From: an uncultured Bacteroidales bacterium
GTDB lineage: Bacteria > Bacteroidota > Bacteroidia > Bacteroidales > Muribaculaceae
DNA: 64,000 nt
NCBI GenBank assembly: GCA_902793405.1
Contig: CADBDH010000010.1
Location: 108,642 to 172,641 of the forward strand
Reading direction: 5' to 3'
Positions within the stretch are counted from its first letter, which is position 1. Each line of letters opens with the position of its first letter. Below, piece by piece: positions 1 through 9,196 of this stretch. The notes below the pieces were generated by a model. It was given only the letters and a program-made list of their open reading frames with translations. It was not told the DNA's origin and did not search any database. The position numbers and the translations under genes are program-made.

Positions 1-140
1 GCCTTGTAGTCGCGCAGCGCCTGATAATACTCCTCGCTGTACTCCTTGAGCGGCTGCAGGTCCAAGGCCTCAGGCTCGGTATCACATGCCGTGACAACGA
101 GAACAAGTAAAGCCGCCGATAAATATCTTGTCAGTTTCAT
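1..140 (-). CDS. Surface lipoprotein of a SUS locus, N-terminal part only (window edge)
   Basis: Only the first 46 codons lie in the window. They begin MKLTRYLSAALLVLVVTAC, a lipoprotein signal peptide with a Cys at the lipobox, followed by an acidic stretch (DTEPEALDLQPLKEYSEE) and then SEEYYQALRDYK. The start is the ATG at 140, 21 bases downstream of the susD stop, so it is the third gene of the SusC-SusD operon. The Cys-acidic start and the YxxLRDYK-type motif resemble the N-terminus of SUS-linked surface lipoproteins of the GH18/endoglycosidase-like group known from Bacteroides, but that is a resemblance from memory. Family assignment is weak; being a lipoprotein of the SUS locus is well supported. 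Confidence 0.6.
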   Translation of the reverse strand, partial: MKLTRYLSAALLVLVVTACDTEPEALDLQPLKEYSEEYYQALRDYK

Positions 141-141
141 A

Positions 142-172
142 TCTCACTAATCACTAATCTCTAATCATCAAT
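142..172. repeat. 7-bp tandem array (array 1)
   Basis: Plus-strand units ACTAATC, ACTAATC, TCTAATC, ATCAATC. The array fills the gap between the susD stop and the start of the next lipoprotein and overlaps the last susD codons. Read in the gene direction the units are GATTAGT-like, each with a TAG. The same cassette, atatctcactaatcac, recurs at array 5 (35327-35403). Confidence 0.75.
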
Positions 173-1789
173 CACTCTACGGTCCCACCACAGTCGGGTG
201 CCGCCATTGTCCTGACCACCGCCCGGGGCCTCGGCATCCAGCAGTTGGATGGCAGCCTGCACAGCGGCCTCGTTGGTGTTGTATTCCTGCACCGGGAAGG
301 GGCAACGGCGCACCTGGATTTGGGTATCTATCAGTCCCTGGCTGTCGTTGTTCACAACGGGCAGCAGGCGGGGATAGCCCGTACGGCGGAACTCCGCCCA
401 GCCCTCACAGCCATCGGGGAACATCGCAATCCATTTCTGGGTAATGATGCGCTCCAGGTTGGTCTCAAAGTCGGCCTCATCGTCCCAGGCGATGGTGATA
501 CTGCTGGGAGCCGATGCCGCATTGCCGCCATTGGTGCGGTCCACATATCGGGTGGGTATCAATGACGAGTTGGTGATGTAAGCGTCCTCGCCGCTCACGC
601 CGTTCTCGCTGAATGAAGCGCGGATGCCCGCCTCATAGAAGGCGCGTGCCGTTCCGCCCATGTTCCAACCGCGCAGCGCCGCCTCGGCACGCAGGAAGTA
701 GCCCTCGGCGGCCGTCATCCACACGATGGGTGTGGTGGCACGGTCGACGTTCAGGTTGGAGATATAGGCGCCGGCATAGCGCGTGGGGTTCATGTTGTGG
801 ACGCCCAGTCGCACGCCGTGATACTTGTTATCGCTGCTGGCGGGAACGAAGTAGGCCGCCAGACGCGGGTCGCTGTAACCGTTCATGTAGCAGTCCATCG
901 TCGCGCCCATGCGCACCTCACCCGCATTGAAGTTATAAGCGATATCATAGTTGGGGTGGAAGTAGGTCAAACGGCCGTGCAGCAGTTGGGCACGCTCGGC
1001 TGCCGTCTCGATAAATCCCAGCGGGCAAGCCGCCGATTTTTCGGCTTCCTGTCGGGCCAGGGCGGCATCGGCATAAACCACACGCAAGGCCAGACGCAGT
1101 CGCAAGGTGTTGGCAAACTTGACCCAACGGGCCACGTTGCCCTCATAGACGTTGTCATAGTCGGGCAAAAGCGATTCCCCCGACTCGGCCAGCGGGGTGA
1201 GCACGTCGATGGCGCTATCCAGTTCGGAGAAAAAACGGGTGTACACGTCCTGCTGGCGATTATAGGTCGTGCCTAGGCTTCCGCTGCCAAAGCTGATATA
1301 AGGAATGGGACCGTACATGTCGGTCACGCGGTGCAAGGCCTCGACCTTGACAATCGTGGCAAGGGCGGCCACCGCCGGCTGGTTCATCTCTCCCGCCACA
1401 CGGGTCACACGCTGCCAGGCCGGCATCACCTCGCTGAAGGCGCGCGTGAACATCTGGTCATACCAGCCGCTCACAAAACTGTAGGAGCCGTTGTGCACAC
1501 CGTTGCGCCAAGTGCCCGTCAGGCCCACATAGCCCGAAAAGGCATCGGCACTCAAGCCCTGAGCCACCTGGTAGTCCGACGACAGGCAGTTGCCCGAGCC
1601 GTCATCAAACAGGACGACCCGATTGACCATCTGCGAGAAAAACGCACCCACATTTTGGTAGTCCCGGGCCAGTTCCTCATCGGTGAGCTGGTGCTGGTTG
1701 GTGTTGATATCGTCAAACGACTTGGTGCATCCGGCCAGCATGATTGTGGCGGTCACCACCATGAATATATGATTGATTGTTATCTTCAT
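161..1789 (-). CDS. SusD/RagB-family outer-membrane nutrient-binding lipoprotein
   Basis: A 542-residue lipoprotein with signal MKITINHIFMVVTATIMLAGC (Cys 21), followed by KSFDDINTNQHQLTDEEL, the typical opening of the SusD-like/RagB lipoproteins. Length is normal for the family (about 500-600). SusD proteins sit on the cell surface as a lid over the SusC barrel and capture oligosaccharides or peptides for uptake; the substrate cannot be read here. It follows the SusC-like gene by 7 bases, so the two are co-transcribed. The body is intact, unlike its SusC partner. The stop codon lies inside a 7-bp repeat array. Confidence 0.93.
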   Translation of the reverse strand: MKITINHIFMVVTATIMLAGCTKSFDDINTNQHQLTDEELARDYQNVGAFFSQMVNRVVLFDDGSGNCLSSDYQVAQGLSADAFSGYVGLTGTWRNGVHNGSYSFVSGWYDQMFTRAFSEVMPAWQRVTRVAGEMNQPAVAALATIVKVEALHRVTDMYGPIPYISFGSGSLGTTYNRQQDVYTRFFSELDSAIDVLTPLAESGESLLPDYDNVYEGNVARWVKFANTLRLRLALRVVYADAALARQEAEKSAACPLGFIETAAERAQLLHGRLTYFHPNYDIAYNFNAGEVRMGATMDCYMNGYSDPRLAAYFVPASSDNKYHGVRLGVHNMNPTRYAGAYISNLNVDRATTPIVWMTAAEGYFLRAEAALRGWNMGGTARAFYEAGIRASFSENGVSGEDAYITNSSLIPTRYVDRTNGGNAASAPSSITIAWDDEADFETNLERIITQKWIAMFPDGCEGWAEFRRTGYPRLLPVVNNDSQGLIDTQIQVRRCPFPVQEYNTNEAAVQAAIQLLDAEAPGGGQDNGGTRLWWDRRVIDD

Positions 1790-1796
1790 AGCCGCA

Positions 1797-2762
1797 TCAG
1801 AATCTGAGTTTCACATTAAATCCCATCGACCGCAGGCTGGGCTGCATAAAGTAGTCGATGCCCTGGTAGTAAGTACCCGTGTTGGAGGTCATCTCGGGGT
1901 CATAGGGGGCTTTGTTATAAAGCATGCACAGGTTGTGTGCGACAAAGGACACATTCAGTCCCTTAATCCACTTGACCCAGCGGTAAACCGGCACATCATA
2001 GCCGATGCTCAACTCGGCCAGACGCAGGTTGGTCGCACTATAGACGTAGCGGGAATCGACCGTGCCGTTTGGGTTGCCCACGGTCTGGTAATAGCCCTGG
2101 GGATTGATTTTCTTGCCGTTGATAAGGACTCCGCCGTCGTTGCGGGCGTTCTGGGAGGCCTCACTGGCGCCATAGTAGTCGAGGATGGCCTGGGTCTCGC
2201 TCACGACGATGCCGCCATAGCGGTAGGCGAACAGGGCCGACAGGGTCACACCCTTGAAACTGATTGAGTTGCCCCACGACAGATTGTACTTGGGAGCGGC
2301 TTGGCCGGCATAAATGTAATAGGCATTATTGTTGGGATTGGCCTCGACAGTCTGGCGCTCGGGATTGACGTAGATGGCGCCATGTTCGTCGGTCTTGAGC
2401 GTCGAGACATACACGTCGCTCAACGTGCCGCCCTCGGTCAGGCGAATCTGGTAGCCCGAGGTGCCTCCCATGTAGAGTTCGTCAAGGTTATAAATCTCGC
2501 CGTCGATGGGATTGCGCCAGTTCTTGAGCAGTTCCTTCACCTTGTTTTGGTTAAGTGTCCAGGTCAAATAAGTTTCCCAAGTCACTGGGCCCAGGGGCTG
2601 GGTATAACGCGCAGTTAGTTCAACGCCCTCGTTATCGACACGGCCACCGTTGACCACCGCACTGGTATAACCCGACGAAGCGGGCAGCGTGGGATAGAAG
2701 AACTGGTTGCGCGTGATGGATTTATATAGAGTCATATTCACTTTCAGACGGCTGCGGAACAT
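1797..2762 (-). CDS. SusC-like TonB-dependent receptor, C-terminal fragment of a broken gene
   Basis: A 321-codon open frame that continues the SusC-like receptor of 2744-4849 in another reading frame. It holds the last barrel strands: LKVNMTLYKSITRNQFFYP at the start, YVYSATNLRLAELSIGYDVP near the end, and a final strand ending MGFNVKLRF with the usual terminal Phe. It does not start a protein of its own: no signal peptide and no promoter. The two frames overlap by 19 bases. In intact relatives about 20 residues (an LKPE...SWEVG-type segment) usually stand just before this point and appear to be missing, so a small deletion plus frame change is more likely than a single-base slip. An assembly error is possible. 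Confidence 0.85.
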   Translation of the reverse strand: MFRSRLKVNMTLYKSITRNQFFYPTLPASSGYTSAVVNGGRVDNEGVELTARYTQPLGPVTWETYLTWTLNQNKVKELLKNWRNPIDGEIYNLDELYMGGTSGYQIRLTEGGTLSDVYVSTLKTDEHGAIYVNPERQTVEANPNNNAYYIYAGQAAPKYNLSWGNSISFKGVTLSALFAYRYGGIVVSETQAILDYYGASEASQNARNDGGVLINGKKINPQGYYQTVGNPNGTVDSRYVYSATNLRLAELSIGYDVPVYRWVKWIKGLNVSFVAHNLCMLYNKAPYDPEMTSNTGTYYQGIDYFMQPSLRSMGFNVKLRF

Positions 2763-4849
2763 ATACAGGTCGATACCTCGGCAAGACCGGTCGAGGGGTT
2801 GATGGCATAGGTCTCACGCGTCAAGAAAGGCTCGCCCGGCTCGTTACCCACTTGGGAGTAGCCTATGCGGGTCTTGAAGAAATTGAGCCAATCACATTCT
2901 ATATCCAGCTCTTTCAACGCGTCGGTCCATACACAAGAAAGGCCAGCCGACCAGTAGAAGTAACTCTTCTCGAGTTTGCTCGACCAGTCGTTGCGGGCAG
3001 TGACATCAATATAGATAAAACTTTGAGCTCCCACTTGAGCGGTGGCATACACGCTCTGCAGCTGGGTGCGGTAGCTGCTCTGCACGGGTTTGAAAGTCGA
3101 GTTGGTGGTCTCGACGTTGGCATAGGTGAATTTGTTGGCGGTGCCCTTCAAGTGGCCACTGAAGCCCTCGATGCTGTTGTCGCGCTGGTCAAAACTCGTG
3201 CCCAGCACAGCATTCAAACTCAAGTGGCCATCGGCAATGTAAAAGTATTTGTTGAATTTGGCAAACGCCTCGGCATAGAGTTGGCGATTGCTCACGTTGC
3301 GCAGGCCGTAGTGGCCGTATTGGGAGGCATAAAGCGTATTGGTCGAGGCAAAGAATTTTTCCTCATATTTGTCGCTGCTCTTGTCATACTTCACGCGGCC
3401 CGTGATATCGAGCCACGGCGTGATGCGCCAGTTGAGCGAGACGGTCGCCTGATGGCGCTCCTTGTGATTGACAAAGCGCTCGCGCTCGGTCTCCCAATAG
3501 GGATTCTCCATCGAGATGTCGTAGTTGTAAGGCCAGTACTGCACGGGAAAATTGCGGCCCGTGTCATAGCGCTCATAGTAGCCCAACTTGGAGAAGTCAT
3601 CTCCCGCGGGAAACAGATAGACGGGTACCAGCGGATTGTGATACTGGCCCTGGCTGATCATGTTCTGCTCCTTGACGGCACTGAGCATATAGCCCAAATC
3701 GAGCGTCATGCGGTCGTTAAGGAAGTTGGTAGTATTGCGCACGCTCACGTTGTAGCGGTCATAGTTGTTGCTGTGGATGATTCCCTGGGAATTGGTAGCG
3801 CCAAGCGACAGATAAGTCTGGTTCTTGTCGCTGCCGGTGCTCAGGCTCACCGAGTTAGCGATACTGGTGCCCGTCTGGAAGAAGTCGGCAGGATGGTAAT
3901 CGCTGGGAGTTGCCAGTTTCTCGCCCCAACTGAAGTAACTGCCGGTCTCGCTGGGCCCGTACTGGTTCTGGAAACGTGGCAGCACAAAGGGCTTGGAGAA
4001 CTGGAAACTGCCGTTGTAAGTCACATCTACCCTACCCGCGCGGCCGCGCTTGGTCGTGATAAGGATGACACCGTTAGCAGCATTGGCGCCGTACAACGCT
4101 GCTGCCGAAGGGCCCGTCAGGGCGCTGACGCTCTCGATGTCGTCGGGGTTGATGTTGCTGGTGGCATCACCCGTCTGGCCTGCGCCGGCAAAGATGCCCT
4201 CGGGCTGCTCGCTCGAGAGGTTCTGCATGGGGATGCCGTCCACGACATACAGCACGTTGTTGTTGCCGTTGATACTCTTGGCACCGCGCATCACCACACG
4301 ACTGCTACCGCCCGCACCCGTCGCACTGGCATTGATGGTCACACCGGCCACCTTACCGGCCAGCGAGTTGACGAAGTTGGCGTCCTGCACCCTCATCAAA
4401 GCGTCGCCTTCAACCTGCTGCACATTATAGGACAGCGACTTGGCCTCTTTTTTGATACCCAGGGCAGTCACCACCACCTCGTTGAGGACTTGTGAATCCT
4501 GCTTGAGGTCAATCGTCAGCGTCTTGCCGTCGACCAGCACTTCTCGGGTTCCGTAGCCCACATAACTCACAATCAGGCTAGCGCCCCGTGAAGCGTTAAT
4601 GCTGAATCGCCCGTCAAAGTCGGTAACGGCATTCACATTCGCGCCCTTGACGCTCACGGTCGCCCCGATGACAGGGTCACCGTTCTCGTCAAGCACCTGT
4701 CCCGTCACCGTCGAGGCCTGCATCGCGCCGCTCTGTCCCTGCGGCACTGGCGCTGCCATCGCCGTGCCGCCACCCGCAACGAGCGCCGCCACCGCCAGCA
4801 ACCCGGCCAAGTGATGGAACTTGAATCTCATTTTCTCTATCATAATCAC
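2744..4849 (-). CDS. SusC-like TonB-dependent receptor, N-terminal fragment of a broken gene
   Basis: 701 codons covering signal peptide, a carboxypeptidase-regulatory-like domain (about residues 45-125, TVTGQVLDENGDPVIGATV), the TonB plug (about 130-275, with VVMRGAKSINGNNNVLYVV and NANAANGVILITTKRG-like residues) and most of the barrel. It stops prematurely at STCICSAAV, and the barrel continues in the next frame (1797-2762). Together the pieces give about 1015 residues, slightly short for SusC. SusC proteins import ligands delivered by SusD, driven by TonB. Several in-frame ATGs exist at the start; the one at 4831 (MRFKFHHLAGLL) gives the best signal peptide. A good Bacteroides-type promoter lies just upstream. 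Confidence 0.9.
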   Translation of the reverse strand: MIMIEKMRFKFHHLAGLLAVAALVAGGGTAMAAPVPQGQSGAMQASTVTGQVLDENGDPVIGATVSVKGANVNAVTDFDGRFSINASRGASLIVSYVGYGTREVLVDGKTLTIDLKQDSQVLNEVVVTALGIKKEAKSLSYNVQQVEGDALMRVQDANFVNSLAGKVAGVTINASATGAGGSSRVVMRGAKSINGNNNVLYVVDGIPMQNLSSEQPEGIFAGAGQTGDATSNINPDDIESVSALTGPSAAALYGANAANGVILITTKRGRAGRVDVTYNGSFQFSKPFVLPRFQNQYGPSETGSYFSWGEKLATPSDYHPADFFQTGTSIANSVSLSTGSDKNQTYLSLGATNSQGIIHSNNYDRYNVSVRNTTNFLNDRMTLDLGYMLSAVKEQNMISQGQYHNPLVPVYLFPAGDDFSKLGYYERYDTGRNFPVQYWPYNYDISMENPYWETERERFVNHKERHQATVSLNWRITPWLDITGRVKYDKSSDKYEEKFFASTNTLYASQYGHYGLRNVSNRQLYAEAFAKFNKYFYIADGHLSLNAVLGTSFDQRDNSIEGFSGHLKGTANKFTYANVETTNSTFKPVQSSYRTQLQSVYATAQVGAQSFIYIDVTARNDWSSKLEKSYFYWSAGLSCVWTDALKELDIECDWLNFFKTRIGYSQVGNEPGEPFLTRETYAINPSTGLAEVSTCICSAAV

Positions 4850-4876
4850 TATAATACTTTGTTGATGTTTATGTCA

Positions 4877-4909
4877 CAAAGGTAATAAAATAATGTGAAT
4901 CATAGCCAA
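4877..4909 (-). promoter_or_regulatory. Bacteroides-type promoter of the first SUS operon
   Basis: On the minus strand TTGG (4906-4909), 21 bases, then TACCTTTG (4877-4884), matching the -33 TTTG / -7 TAnnTTTG pattern. It lies 28 bases upstream of the receptor start. Confidence 0.7.
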
Positions 4910-4954
4910 TATTCTTGATACTATCAATCAAAAAGGAAGATGGCGGTGTGTTAT

Positions 4955-4983
4955 AAAAAAGTCGCCGCCCTGACTTGGGCGAC
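4955..4983 (-). terminator. Intrinsic terminator after the secreted protein gene
   Basis: GTCGCC (4961-4966) pairs with GGCGAC (4978-4983); in the minus direction the stem is followed by six Ts (4955-4960). It ends the gene at 5036-6241 before the SUS promoter. Confidence 0.75.
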
Positions 4984-5035
4984 GACTCGTGTAAGAATTC
5001 AGGAACCCGACAAGGAGTCCTTCAGCTTTCTCTTT

Positions 5036-6241
5036 TTACTTGATGACCTTGGCAGTGGTGCGGGTGCCGTCGGTGTAGGTGGTAACAACGATGTTCACAC
5101 CATCGACAGGCTGAGCGCTCATCTGGCCAGCCAGGTTGTAGTAGTTCACGCTAGCAACGGTCTTGCCGGCATTAACCTCCTCGACAGCCGACGGAGTCTT
5201 GTTGACTTCGATGTCAATATCGCTGTAGATATTGTCGAACGAAATCTCCTTACCGGCCTCGTTGTCCACAAAGAGGGTGTAGGTCTTGGTGTGGTCCAGG
5301 CTGTAGTAGTTACCGTCCTCGGCAGCAGGAATGATGTTGCCATCAGCATCCTGCAGTTCAACTACGGCGTCCTCGAGCGGATAGGTGATGCGCACGTCAT
5401 TGGTGTAATAAGGCGTGCGGAAAGCGGGCAGGCGGTGTACGGGCAACTCATACATGAGCTGGGTACCAAACACGTCGGCGATGATCTCGTAGGTCTCGTT
5501 GTTGAAGCAGTAGTTACCCGAACGCATCAGGCTGGCGCACTCGGCCTCGGCATCGTCAAATGCCATGTAACGATACTTCATGTGAACATCTTCCCAGTTG
5601 CACATCCACAGGGTGAGGATGATGTCATTGCCCTCATAGATGAAGGGAATGAACACGTTGTCCTCGCCAGGAACGTTGAAGGGAATCTCAACGATGGTAG
5701 CGGGGTTCTCGGCGCTGGCCTCGGGATCAAAGGTGCAGATGTAACCCGGGTGGTTGCGGTAGCCGCGATAGGTCACCGTGTCGGTGAACAGATCGCCATG
5801 GGGCTGGCAACCACTGTTGGTGTAACCGTCAAACAGGTCGAGATGACCCAAACCCTCATTCACGGTATTGCGGCACCATGCGGTCACTTCCAGGAAAATG
5901 CCATGAGCAGTATTGTCGCTGGCAACATCATATCCATCGAGTCCCAGACCGATAACCTTAGCATAGGCAGGCAGGTTAGCGGTGCCCTTGTTCACGTCAC
6001 CCTTGGTGAAATCGGCGGCGGTCACGAGATACTCGGGCTGGAACTTCAACATGCGCTGTTCGGGCTTGTCATCGGGATAGTTCTGGATGTCCTGATAAAC
6101 GTTCACGTCAACAGGCAGGGCAAAAAGCAAGGTGTCATTGACGGGCTGAGGCACATTCACTGCAGTGATGTTGACTTCAGCGTTGGCAACTCCACAACAT
6201 GCGACAATCATCGCAAAAGCTGAAAGTAAAGATTTCTTCAT
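5036..6241 (-). CDS. Secreted protein with the shared C-terminal sorting-like tail, unknown function
   Basis: 401 residues. A signal peptide, MKKSLLSAFAMIVACCGVANA, is followed by a beta-rich exported domain with paired Cys that I do not recognise. The last 45 or so residues (TVASVNYYNLAGQMSAQPVDG, then NIVVTTYTDGT and a basic end KVIK) closely match the tails of the proteins at 10377-16442 and 56693-57832. The tail has the layout of a type IX secretion (type A) sorting domain, so export through the outer membrane and surface attachment or release is a reasonable inference. It is monocistronic, with its own terminator. No enzyme motif is visible. Confidence 0.85.
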   Translation of the reverse strand: MKKSLLSAFAMIVACCGVANAEVNITAVNVPQPVNDTLLFALPVDVNVYQDIQNYPDDKPEQRMLKFQPEYLVTAADFTKGDVNKGTANLPAYAKVIGLGLDGYDVASDNTAHGIFLEVTAWCRNTVNEGLGHLDLFDGYTNSGCQPHGDLFTDTVTYRGYRNHPGYICTFDPEASAENPATIVEIPFNVPGEDNVFIPFIYEGNDIILTLWMCNWEDVHMKYRYMAFDDAEAECASLMRSGNYCFNNETYEIIADVFGTQLMYELPVHRLPAFRTPYYTNDVRITYPLEDAVVELQDADGNIIPAAEDGNYYSLDHTKTYTLFVDNEAGKEISFDNIYSDIDIEVNKTPSAVEEVNAGKTVASVNYYNLAGQMSAQPVDGVNIVVTTYTDGTRTTAKVIK

Positions 6242-6382
6242 AGTTCAAATAAATATTATATCAATAAATGTTTAGTAGTCTGTTCACACATGTATATAGT
6301 CCGTTGCAAAATAACTCCAAATTCTCGAAACGGCAAAATGATTTTTGATATTTTTTGGAAAAATATCCTTGATTTTGTCTTT

Positions 6383-9091
6383 CTATTCGCTTTGTTGAGC
6401 CTCTTTCTTGTTCTTGACGGCGAAATAGGCCTGGCCAACAAGGAAGACGGGACAGGTGCCCAGGATGATCCACAGCCAGTCGCTCACGCTCAGCGGGGCG
6501 CAGTTGAATATCGGCGAGCAGCACTGTACCAGCACAATCTGACCCACAAATATCACCACGGCCACTCCCCAGAATACTTTGCTGTCCTCCATGTTGTTAA
6601 AAGCCCACTTGCCTGTTGCAAACGACCTGGCATTCAACATATTCCAGAATTGCAAGAACACAAACACGCTGAAGAAGATGCCCATCTCGTGCGGACTGAT
6701 GTTGGGATTGATGCCGCGCATGAACACACGGCCTCCGTTGGCCTCGCGTACGAAATAGTAATACAGACCTATCATCAGCACGGCGAACAGGAAGCCGGTC
6801 ACCATGATGAAACGCATCATCGCCGGGGTAATGATGCTCGCACGGGAATCGCGCGGACGCATTTTCATGAGCACGCTGTTGGGCGGCAAGGCGGCCAGCG
6901 CAAGAGCGGCAAAGGTGTCCATGATGAGGTTGACCCACAACATCTGAGTCACCGTGAGCGCGGGCTGCTTGCTGAAGAAGGAGCAAACAGCGACCACCAG
7001 ACAGGCACACACGTTGACGGCGAGCTGGAACAGGATAAAACGCTGTATGTTGCTGTATAACGATCGGCCCCATAACACGGCCTTATTGATGCTGGCGAAC
7101 GAATTATCCAGGATGGTGATGTCGCTGGCCTCCTTGGCAACAGCGGTGCCATCGCCCATCGACAGGCCCACTTGGGCGGCATTCAGTGCGGGGGCGTCGT
7201 TCGTGCCATCGCCGGTGACGGCAACCACCTCGCCCTGCTGTTGCAGCAGACGCACGAGGCGCGCTTTATCGTCGGGACGGGCCCGTGCCATGATTTTGAT
7301 TTTCGCGGCCTTTTGGGCGGCTTCATCATCGGCCATGGCGGCAAACTCGGGACCGGTCACAATAGCGTCGTCGCCGTCCTCGTCGGTCCACAGTCCCACC
7401 TGACGTCCGATTTCGCGTGCCGTACCACCCGTATCTCCGGTAACGATCTTCACCTTCACGCCGGCATTGCGGCAGTCCTGGATGGCTGCGGGCACATCAG
7501 GACGCACAGGGTCGCTGATGGCGACGATGCCCAGGAACGTGAACGGGGGAATATCACCCGTCTTGAGCTGCCTGAGCACCTGGTCGGGCTGGTCGGCGGC
7601 ATCCAGTTCACAATAGGCGAACGCCAACGTGCGCATCGCCTTGGACTGGTAATTGGCCAATTCGTCGGCAATTTGGGTAAAGGAGACACCTCCCGCTACC
7701 TCATGGCACATGCGCATGAGTATCTCGGGAGCGCCCTTGACCAGCAGCAGGCGCTTGCCATTCACGCTGTCGACGACAGTGGCCATCATCTTGGTCATGG
7801 TCGAGAAGGGCAACTGGGCCAGTGTATCGCTGGCATCGCGCGTGGCCATGTAGTCGATGCCCGCGTCGCGCAGCCACAGCAGCAGGGCGCCCTCGGTGGG
7901 ATTGCCCAGGGCCACCACGTTGGCAGGGTCGCTGTCGTCCAGATAGGCAGTGCTGTTGCAGGCAATGCTCTCACACACGAGCAGGGCGGCATCGTCGTCC
8001 TCGGCCAGTTTCTCTCCGCCAGGCAAGCCATAGAAATGGGCCTGATAGACCTGCATCTGGTTCTGGGTGAGTGTGCCGGTCTTGTCGGTACAGATGACCG
8101 TGGTGGCACCCATGGTCTCGCAAGCATGCATGCGGCGCACCAGGTTGTTGTGCTTCAACATCTTGCGCATACTCAGCGCCAGCGACAGCGTCACACTCAT
8201 GGGCAGGCCCTCGGGCACCGACACCACGATAAGCGTGACTGCCAGCATCACGGTCTCGATAAAATATTGAGCATCGGCAACCAAGCCCTCACTGCCGCCG
8301 ATCAAGAATTCGGCCAGGCGGCCCAGCACCAGCAGGCCAGCCATCACATAGCTGCCGCGGGCAATCGTGTGCCCCAGGCGGTCGAGCTGCTGGGTGAGAG
8401 GTGTCTTGATATTGTTGTCGATTTGAACATCACGGTAAATCTTTCCGTATTCGGTGCTGTCCCCCACCCGCTCGACACGCATCGTGGCGTTGCCCTCGAT
8501 GACGGTGCTTGCACGCAGCAGCTCGTTAACGGGGTAAGTCGCCTCGGTGGGCCCTGCATCGGCGTGATGGTTTTTCCTTGCCGACGGCTCGCCGGTGAAG
8601 GAACTCTCGTCGACGGTGAGGTTAAAGCTGTCGATGAGGACACCATCGGCGGGCACTTTCTCGCCGGTGTCCAGCAGGACAATGTCGCCCACCACGATGT
8701 CGCAACGCGGCACCTGGGTGACATGACCGTCGCGCATCACTTTCACGTTGACGTGGTCATCGGTCTGGTTGAGCAGGCGGAATTTCTTGTTGGCATTGAC
8801 CTCGACGACGAAACCCACGAGCGTCGCCAACACGATAGCCACAAAAATGCCTATCGGCTCAAACAGGGTGCTGGCACCCATGTGCAGGCCACAGTATTCA
8901 TATAAAGACAGTCCCACCGACAGCACAAGGGCCACCAGCAGGATCTTGATAAGCGGGTCATTGAATTTAGCAAGGAACTGCTTCCACAGGGGGGTCTGAC
9001 GCGGCGGTGTGAGCACATTATCGCCATGCTCATGTCGGCTGGCAATCACTTGCTCGGGCGTTAGGCCCTTATCATGTACTTTCTTTACCAT
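6383..9091 (-). CDS. Calcium-translocating P-type ATPase, PMCA type
   Basis: 902 residues, full length for a P2-type calcium pump. In order: N-terminal cation-ATPase domain, TM helices 1-2 (about 48-98), actuator domain with TGEP (about 166-169), TM3-4 with the calcium-site motif VPEGLP (292-297), phosphorylation motif DKTGTLT with Asp at about 336, nucleotide-binding domain, hinge GDGTNDAP, and six C-terminal helices. It moves Ca2+ across the inner membrane at the cost of ATP. It lies 105 bases downstream of the glycosyltransferase gene on the same strand. A weak AT-rich hairpin (6347-6367) follows the stop. Calcium export may matter in a genome rich in calcium-binding exported domains, but that is speculation. 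Confidence 0.93.
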   Translation of the reverse strand: MVKKVHDKGLTPEQVIASRHEHGDNVLTPPRQTPLWKQFLAKFNDPLIKILLVALVLSVGLSLYEYCGLHMGASTLFEPIGIFVAIVLATLVGFVVEVNANKKFRLLNQTDDHVNVKVMRDGHVTQVPRCDIVVGDIVLLDTGEKVPADGVLIDSFNLTVDESSFTGEPSARKNHHADAGPTEATYPVNELLRASTVIEGNATMRVERVGDSTEYGKIYRDVQIDNNIKTPLTQQLDRLGHTIARGSYVMAGLLVLGRLAEFLIGGSEGLVADAQYFIETVMLAVTLIVVSVPEGLPMSVTLSLALSMRKMLKHNNLVRRMHACETMGATTVICTDKTGTLTQNQMQVYQAHFYGLPGGEKLAEDDDAALLVCESIACNSTAYLDDSDPANVVALGNPTEGALLLWLRDAGIDYMATRDASDTLAQLPFSTMTKMMATVVDSVNGKRLLLVKGAPEILMRMCHEVAGGVSFTQIADELANYQSKAMRTLAFAYCELDAADQPDQVLRQLKTGDIPPFTFLGIVAISDPVRPDVPAAIQDCRNAGVKVKIVTGDTGGTAREIGRQVGLWTDEDGDDAIVTGPEFAAMADDEAAQKAAKIKIMARARPDDKARLVRLLQQQGEVVAVTGDGTNDAPALNAAQVGLSMGDGTAVAKEASDITILDNSFASINKAVLWGRSLYSNIQRFILFQLAVNVCACLVVAVCSFFSKQPALTVTQMLWVNLIMDTFAALALAALPPNSVLMKMRPRDSRASIITPAMMRFIMVTGFLFAVLMIGLYYYFVREANGGRVFMRGINPNISPHEMGIFFSVFVFLQFWNMLNARSFATGKWAFNNMEDSKVFWGVAVVIFVGQIVLVQCCSPIFNCAPLSVSDWLWIILGTCPVFLVGQAYFAVKNKKEAQQSE

Positions 9092-9196
9092 GATTACAAA
9101 GAGTCAATTTTCACAACTGATAACGTCATGCTTCACGCAAGAACCGTGCCAACCGTTCACACGATGGGCAAGGCGCCAAGCCTCAGTTGCCGAAAC

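Noticed and set aside
2744-2762. Programmed ribosomal frameshift in the SusC gene
   Set aside because: No slippery heptamer or downstream structure is visible, and a segment of the protein seems to be missing, so a deletion explains the break better.
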